Assembly: GCA_023896275.1 (NCBI GenBank)
Contig: MLDA01000013.1
Location: forward strand, 1-64,000
Direction of reading: 5' to 3'
DNA length: 64,000 nt
Origin: Kocuria rosea subsp. polaris
GTDB lineage: Bacteria > Actinomycetota > Actinomycetes > Actinomycetales > Micrococcaceae
Part shown: in pieces, positions 59,693-64,000 of the stretch
How positions within the stretch are numbered: position 1 is the first letter of the stretch
Layout of the letters: the number at the start of each line of letters is the position of its first letter
Notes under the pieces: generated by a model
The model's database searches: none
Told to the model about the DNA's origin: nothing
The model's input: the letters and a program-made list of their open reading frames with translations, nothing else
Translations under genes and position numbers: made by a program

Positions 59693-60064
59693 ATGGCTCT
59701 CGGAATTAAGGGCAAGAGCAAGTCGGCCGCTCGCGGCCGCCGCCACCTGCGCCTCCGCAAGAAGGTTACGGGTACCGCCGTTCGTCCGCGCCTCGTCGTG
59801 AACCGCTCGGCTCGTCACATGTTCGTCCAGGTCGTCGATGACAGCCAGGGCATCACCGTGGCCTCGGCTTCCACCATGGAAGCTGACCTTCGCGCCTTTG
59901 ACGGCGACAAGTCGGCCAAGGCCAAGCGCGTTGGCGAGCTCGTCGCCGAGCGCGCCAAGGCTGCCGGCGTCGAGACCGTGGTCTTCGACCGCGGCGGCAA
60001 CAAGTACCACGGCCGTGTGGCCGCGGTGGCCGACGGCGCACGGGAAGGCGGGCTGGCACTGTGA
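59693..60064 (+). CDS. rplR: 50S ribosomal protein L18
   Basis: Binds 5S rRNA. The 123 residues include [30 protein letters not shown] and the ending [23 protein letters not shown]. It starts two bases after rplF, and its stop overlaps the first possible rpsE start (GTGA). Confidence 0.96.
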   Translation: MALGIKGKSKSAARGRRHLRLRKKVTGTAVRPRLVVNRSARHMFVQVVDDSQGITVASASTMEADLRAFDGDKSAKAKRVGELVAERAKAAGVETVVFDRGGNKYHGRVAAVADGAREGGLAL

Positions 60065-60753
60065 GCGAAGCTACTAACGAGAAGGAACCCCAGGTGTCTG
60101 AAGCTACTGAGCAGACCGCCCAGGCGGAGAACACCGGTGGCCGTCGCGGCGAGGGCCGCGGTCGTGGCGAAGGCCGTGGCCGTGGCGAGGGTCGTGGCCG
60201 TGGCCGCGATTCCCGCGACAACCGCAACGAAGACAAGGACAAGTTCCTTGAGCGCGTTGTGACCATCAACCGCGTTTCCAAGGTCGTCAAGGGCGGCCGT
60301 CGCTTCAGCTTCACCGCACTCGTGGTGGTCGGCGACGGCAACGGTCTCGTCGGCGTCGGCTACGGCAAGGCCAAGGAAGTTCCGGCCGCCATTGCCAAGG
60401 GCGTCGAGGAGGCGAAGAAGAACTTCTTCCGCGTCCCCCGCGTTGGAACCACCATCCCGCACCTGGTGCAGGGCGAGGCCGCTGCCGGCGTCGTGCTGCT
60501 GCGCCCGGCCGCTCCGGGTACCGGCGTTATCGCCGGTGGCCCGATCCGCGCCGTGCTCGAGTGCGCCGGTATCCACGATGTCCTGTCCAAGTCCATGGGC
60601 TCGGCCAACCAGATCAACATGGTGCACGGCGCCATCGCTGCTCTGAAGGGTCTTGAAGAGCCGGCCGCTGTGGCCGCTCGCCGTGGTCTGGCCATGGACG
60701 AGGTCGTGCCGCCCCAGATGCTGCGCATCCTCAACGAGAAGGCAGGTGCTTAA
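60061..60753 (+). CDS. rpsE: 30S ribosomal protein S5 with an RG-rich N-terminal extension
   Basis: Helps form the mRNA entry site and affects fidelity. At 230 residues it is about 60 longer than E. coli S5. After a polar start comes a repetitive Gly/Arg/Glu stretch (units GRGEGR and GRGRGR, about residues 28-52) and then the S5 core [20 protein letters not shown]. The second S5 domain includes [20 protein letters not shown]-like [17 protein letters not shown]. Two starts are possible: GTG 60061, overlapping rplR, and GTG 60094, with AAGGAAC 8 bases upstream. Both keep the RG tract. Confidence 0.94.
   Translation: MSEATNEKEPQVSEATEQTAQAENTGGRRGEGRGRGEGRGRGEGRGRGRDSRDNRNEDKDKFLERVVTINRVSKVVKGGRRFSFTALVVVGDGNGLVGVGYGKAKEVPAAIAKGVEEAKKNFFRVPRVGTTIPHLVQGEAAAGVVLLRPAAPGTGVIAGGPIRAVLECAGIHDVLSKSMGSANQINMVHGAIAALKGLEEPAAVAARRGLAMDEVVPPQMLRILNEKAGA
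60140..60215 (+). repeat. RG/EG-coding tandem repeat in rpsE
   Basis: Repeated GGCCGTGGC and GAGGGTCGT or GAAGGCCGT triplet blocks with an 18-base period encode [12 protein letters not shown]-type sequence. The units vary at third positions. Confidence 0.65.
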
Positions 60754-60757
60754 GCTC

Positions 60758-60964
60758 ATGGCGAAGAACCTGGTCCCCAGCGACGCAAAGCTGGCTATCA
60801 CCCAGATCAAGTCCACCATTGGTGGCAAGCAGAACCAGCGCGATACCCTGCGTTCGCTCGGTCTCAAGCGCATCGGCCACACCGTGGTCCGTACCGCTGA
60901 TTCCGTGACCGTGGGCATGATCAACACGGTTCCGCACCTCGTGAAGGTTGAGGAGGCGAAGTAA
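60758..60964 (+). CDS. rpmD: 50S ribosomal protein L30
   Basis: The 68-residue protein matches the family: [23 protein letters not shown] followed by [18 protein letters not shown], and ends [11 protein letters not shown]. The ATG at 60758 is 5 bases past the rpsE stop, with GAGAAGGCAGG inside rpsE as its ribosome binding site. The upstream open frame from 60653 is non-conserved. Confidence 0.95.
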   Translation: MAKNLVPSDAKLAITQIKSTIGGKQNQRDTLRSLGLKRIGHTVVRTADSVTVGMINTVPHLVKVEEAK

Positions 60965-60966
60965 TC

Positions 60967-61422
60967 ATGGCAAACAAGGAAACCGCACTCAAGGTTCACC
61001 ACCTGCGTCCCGCTGAGGGTGCCAAGACCGCCAAGACCCGTGTGGGTCGTGGTGAGGCATCCAAGGGTAAGACCGCAGGTCGTGGTACCAAGGGCACCAA
61101 GGCCCGTTACCAGGTCAAGGCCGGCTTCGCAGGCGGGCAGCTGCCGCTGCACATGCGCCTGCCGAAGCTGCGTGGCTTCAAGAACCCGTTCCGCGTCGAG
61201 TTCCAGGTTGTCAACCTGGAGAAGATCTCGGAGCTGTTCCCGGAGGGTGGCGACGTAACCGTCGAGGCTCTCGTGGAGAAGGGTGCCGTTCGCAAGAACC
61301 AGCCCGTCAAGGTTCTGGGCACGGGCGACATCACCGTCAAGGTGGACGTGAAGGCCAACGCCTTCTCGAAGTCCGCTGCTGAGAAGATCGCCGCTGCCGG
61401 CGGCTCCGTGACCGAGCTCTAA
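60967..61422 (+). CDS. rplO: 50S ribosomal protein L15
   Basis: A late-assembly protein. The 151 residues have the basic, Gly-rich start ([20 protein letters not shown], then [16 protein letters not shown]), the [20 protein letters not shown] motif and a C-terminal [17 protein letters not shown]. It starts 2 bases after rpmD. A U-tract terminator follows, so the spc operon ends here and secY has its own promoter. Confidence 0.96.
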   Translation: MANKETALKVHHLRPAEGAKTAKTRVGRGEASKGKTAGRGTKGTKARYQVKAGFAGGQLPLHMRLPKLRGFKNPFRVEFQVVNLEKISELFPEGGDVTVEALVEKGAVRKNQPVKVLGTGDITVKVDVKANAFSKSAAEKIAAAGGSVTEL

Positions 61423-61445
61423 GGTCTCGCATCTCAGCTAGGGGA

Positions 61446-61492
61446 GGGTCCTCGGCGAGCCGGACATTGTCCGGTCCGTCGGGGGCCCTTTT
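61446..61492 (+). terminator. terminator of the spc operon
   Basis: A long interrupted stem (GGGTCC.CGGCGAGCCGGAC against GTCCGG...TCGGGGGCCC) is followed by TTTTCTCG. Confidence 0.8.
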
Positions 61493-61566
61493 CTCGTTCC
61501 CGGCGATTGTCAAGAAGTTTTTCACACGTGACGGCGGCATGGTGAGTGCCCCGTCACTTCTACCGG

Positions 61567-61572
61567 TAGACT
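61567..61572 (+). promoter_or_regulatory. putative -10 (TAGACT) of secY-adk-map
   Basis: TAGACT lies 48 bases before the secY start, downstream of the spc terminator. The -35 is unclear. Confidence 0.5.
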
Positions 61573-61620
61573 CGTCTAGTCACTTCGGCCACTGCCGGTT
61601 CACTGTCTTCAGGAGGACGC

Positions 61621-62925
61621 TTGTTTAGCGCCATTGCCCGGGTATTCCGGACGCCTGACTTGCGACGCAAGTTGTTGTTCACCCTAGGGATCATCGTCAT
61701 CTACCGCATCGGTGTCTTCATTCCGACACCAGGCGTGGACTACGGAAACGTTCAGCAGTGTCTCGCCCTGGGGAACACCACGGGGGGCGTTTACGAGTTC
61801 GTGAACCTCTTCAGCGGTGGTGCACTCCTGCAGGTTTCGATCTTCGCGATGGGCATCATGCCCTACATCACCGCGGCGATCATCGTGCAGCTGCTGCGCG
61901 TCGTGATCCCGCGCTTCGAGGAGCTGCACAAGGAGGGATCGAGCGGCCAGAGCAAGCTGACGCAGTACACGCGTTATCTCACGATCGCGCTCGGCGTCCT
62001 CCAAGCCACGACGCTGGTGTCGTTGGCCCGCAGCGGGATCCTCTTCCCGGGCTGTCAGCTCCCGATCGTCCCCGAAGACAGCATCCTGGTGATCCTGCTG
62101 ATGATCCTCACGCTGACCGCCGGCACCGTCTGCATCATGTGGATGGGCGAGATGGTCACGGAGAAGGGCATCGGCAACGGCATGTCCATGATGATCTTCG
62201 TGTCGATCGCCGCCGGCTTCCCGGCCTCCATGGGCAGCATCTTCCGGGCTCAGGGCTGGACCGTGTTCTTCGCGGTCATCCTGATCGGCCTGCTGGTCAT
62301 CGGGCTCGTGGTCTTCGTCGAGCAGTCCCAGCGACGGGTCCCGGTCCAGTACGCCAAGCGCATGGTGGGCCGCCGCTCCGTCGGCGGTTCCTCGACCTAC
62401 ATCCCGATCAAGGTCAACATGGCCGGCGTGATCCCCGTGATCTTCGCGTCCTCGATGCTGGCCCTGCCGGGCATGCTCGTTCAGTTCAACACGAACGACG
62501 ACGGCAGCCTCCCGGGCTGGGCCCAGTGGATCTCGACGCACCTGAGCACCTCCAGCCCGCTGTACATGGCGGTCTACGTGCTCATGGTTATCGGCTTCAC
62601 CTACTTCTACGTTTCGATCACGTTCAACCCGACCGAGGTCGCGGAGAACATGAAGAAGTACGGTGGCTTCATTCCTGGCATCCGCGCCGGCAAGCCGACC
62701 GCGGACTATCTGCAGTACGTGCTCAGCCGCATCACGTTCCCGGGTTCCATCTACCTGGGTCTGATCGCGCTGACGCCGCTGATCGCCTTCGTGCTGATCA
62801 GGGCAGACCAGAACTTCCCCTTTGGCGGCATCTCGGTCCTCATCATGGTCGGTGTCGGTCTTGAGACCGTCAAGCAAATCAATGCTCAGATGCAGCAGCG
62901 ACACTACGAAGGACTTCTGCGATGA
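61621..62925 (+). CDS. secY: preprotein translocase channel subunit SecY
   Basis: The pore of the SecYEG translocon; ten membrane helices are predicted in 434 residues. Signatures are RTPDLRRKLLFTLGIIVIYRIG at the N-terminus, the plug/TM2 region EFVNLFSGGALLQVSIFAMGIMPYITAAII, and the cytoplasmic loop EQSQRRVPVQYAKRMVGRRSVGGSSTYIP. The TTG at 61621 is the only start giving the family N-terminus and lies 4 bases after AGGAGG. Its stop overlaps the adk start (ATGA). Confidence 0.96.
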   Translation: MFSAIARVFRTPDLRRKLLFTLGIIVIYRIGVFIPTPGVDYGNVQQCLALGNTTGGVYEFVNLFSGGALLQVSIFAMGIMPYITAAIIVQLLRVVIPRFEELHKEGSSGQSKLTQYTRYLTIALGVLQATTLVSLARSGILFPGCQLPIVPEDSILVILLMILTLTAGTVCIMWMGEMVTEKGIGNGMSMMIFVSIAAGFPASMGSIFRAQGWTVFFAVILIGLLVIGLVVFVEQSQRRVPVQYAKRMVGRRSVGGSSTYIPIKVNMAGVIPVIFASSMLALPGMLVQFNTNDDGSLPGWAQWISTHLSTSSPLYMAVYVLMVIGFTYFYVSITFNPTEVAENMKKYGGFIPGIRAGKPTADYLQYVLSRITFPGSIYLGLIALTPLIAFVLIRADQNFPFGGISVLIMVGVGLETVKQINAQMQQRHYEGLLR

Positions 62926-63494
62926 CTCGTCTCCTCATTGTCGGCCCTCCGGGCTCGGGCAAGGGCACCCAGGCCGAACGAATCTCTGCCAAGCTGGGAG
63001 TCGTCGCCATCTCGACTGGCGACATCTTCCGCGCCAACGTCAAGGGCGGCACTCCTCTCGGCCTCGAAGCCAAGAAGTACATCGACGCCGGCAACTTCGT
63101 CCCGGACTCGGTCACCAACAACATGGTGCGCGACCGCCTCGCCCAGGACGACGTCGAGAACGGCTTCCTGCTCGACGGCTACCCGCGCACGTCGGCTCAG
63201 GTCGACGAACTCGACGCCATCCTCGGCGACAACCAGCAGCAGCTCGACGCCGTGCTGATGCTCACCGTCGACGACGAGGAGCTCGTCACCCGGCTGCTCA
63301 AGCGCGCCGAGATCGAAGGCCGCGCCGATGACACCGAAGACGTGATCCGTCACCGTCTCGCGCTGTACCACGAGCAGACCGCGGTTGTTGTCGACCGCTA
63401 CCGCGAGCGCGGCATCGTCCGCGAGGTCAACGGCCTCGGCGACGTCGACGACGTCACCGCCCGCCTCCTCGACGGCCTGGCCGAGAACGCCTAG
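62922..63494 (+). CDS. adk: adenylate kinase
   Basis: Interconverts ATP + AMP and 2 ADP. The 190-residue short form lacks the long LID insertion. The P-loop is VGPPGSGKGTQAERI near residues 6-20, the AMP-binding region includes STGDIFRANV, and LDGYPRTSAQVDEL is the conserved FDGxPR-type motif. ATG 62922 overlaps the secY stop. A hairpin lies between it and map, which may reduce but not abolish read-through. Confidence 0.96.
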   Translation: MTRLLIVGPPGSGKGTQAERISAKLGVVAISTGDIFRANVKGGTPLGLEAKKYIDAGNFVPDSVTNNMVRDRLAQDDVENGFLLDGYPRTSAQVDELDAILGDNQQQLDAVLMLTVDDEELVTRLLKRAEIEGRADDTEDVIRHRLALYHEQTAVVVDRYRERGIVREVNGLGDVDDVTARLLDGLAENA

Positions 63495-63515
63495 CCATTT
63501 CCCGGAGCACGACAA

Positions 63516-63549
63516 CGGCAGCCCCCGCACTCGCGTGCGAGGGCTGCCG
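63516..63549 (+). terminator. hairpin between adk and map
   Basis: CGGCAGCCCCCGCAC (63516-63530) pairs with GTGCGAGGGCTGCCG (63535-63549) with one mismatch and a 4-base loop. There is no U tract. Confidence 0.65.
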
Positions 63550-63639
63550 CCGTCGTTCTCAGCGGAATCCGCACGCCGCCGCACGCGGCGGAACCACACC
63601 CCGGCACGGCCGGGGTACACAGAAGAAGGACATCCAGTC

Positions 63640-64000
63640 ATGAGCTTCCGCTCGTCGAAGATCGAATACAAGTCGAACCCGCAGATCCTGAAGATGCGCG
63701 AGGCCGGACTCGTCCTGGCCGAGGCGCTCGACACGACGGTCGCCGCGGCCAAGGTCGGGATGACGACGGCGGAGCTCGACGCGGTCTTCGAATCCGTGAT
63801 CACCGAGCACGGCACCACCAGCAACTTCAAGGGCTACCACGGCTTCCCGGCGACGATCTGCGCCTCGGTCAACGAGGAGGTGGTGCACGGCATCCCGGGC
63901 TCTCGTGTGCTCGAGGACGGTGACGTACTCAAGATCGATGGCGGCTGCATCGTCGACGGCTGGCACGCCGACTCCGCCCGCACCGTGATCGTCGGCACCG
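63640..64000 (+). CDS. map: methionine aminopeptidase, 5' part
   Basis: Removes the N-terminal Met from new proteins; runs off the right edge after about 120 codons. The visible part has IEYKSNPQILKMREAGLVLAE at the start, the substrate-pocket His in GYHGFPATICASVNEEVVHGIP, and the first two metal-binding Asp residues in KIDGGCIVDGWHADSART. These fix it as a type I MetAP. The ATG at 63640 has AGAAGAAGGA 8 bases upstream. It is 145 bases after adk in the usual secY-adk-map order. Confidence 0.95.
   Translation, partial: MSFRSSKIEYKSNPQILKMREAGLVLAEALDTTVAAAKVGMTTAELDAVFESVITEHGTTSNFKGYHGFPATICASVNEEVVHGIPGSRVLEDGDVLKIDGGCIVDGWHADSARTVIVGT

Overview
The window is chromosomal DNA from a high-GC actinobacterium, most likely a member of the Micrococcaceae (Arthrobacter/Micrococcus/Kocuria relatives). 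Four lines of evidence point this way: mycothiol synthase next to a GlnR-type regulator, polyphosphate kinase next to a MutT1-type Nudix/phosphatase fusion, the actinobacterial tRNA-Trp-secE-nusG-rplKA order, and a spc operon without rpsN, as I recall being reported for Micrococcus luteus. This placement comes from reading the sequence, not from a database search.

Left part, 1-20,227, is mostly housekeeping. It holds a truncated DUF222 gene at the edge, an E. coli-type aspartate-semialdehyde dehydrogenase, thyA-folA and a small membrane protein, ppk-mutT1, glnR-mshD, a nitrobindin, a YgfZ-like folate-binding protein, ATP-phosphofructokinase, and aspartate aminotransferase. It also holds an envelope-stress block in which two PspC proteins lie divergent from a PspC-containing histidine kinase and its LuxR-type regulator.

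Middle part, 20,495-47,500, is the transcription/translation core: tRNA-Trp, secE, nusG, rplK, rplA, rplJ (with an L10-type attenuator leader), rplL, rpoB, rpoC, rpsL, rpsG, fusA and tuf. Two interruptions stand out. An AAC(6')-like acetyltransferase sits antisense between rplA and rplJ. A roughly 9.5 kb accessory block sits between rplL and rpoB, carrying an acyltransferase-3 protein, a thiolase, a 1,452-residue LPXTG surface protein with four tandem repeats of about 235 residues, and a MobA-like 3-hydroxybenzoate/phenol hydroxylase.

Right part, 47,583-64,000, begins with a 1,262-residue many-pass membrane protein. The S10 operon (rpsJ to rpsQ) follows, then a terminator and new promoter, the spc operon (rplN to rplO, no rpsN), and a secY-adk-map operon running off the edge.

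Two regulatory patterns recur. Seven genes have a TAnnnT -10 hexamer ending 6-7 bases before the start codon, which suggests leaderless mRNAs. Many operons end in long, nearly perfect hairpins. I found no CRISPR array, complete insertion sequence or prophage. The most unusual material is the accessory block between rplL and rpoB, above all the repeat-bearing surface protein and its long structured upstream region.
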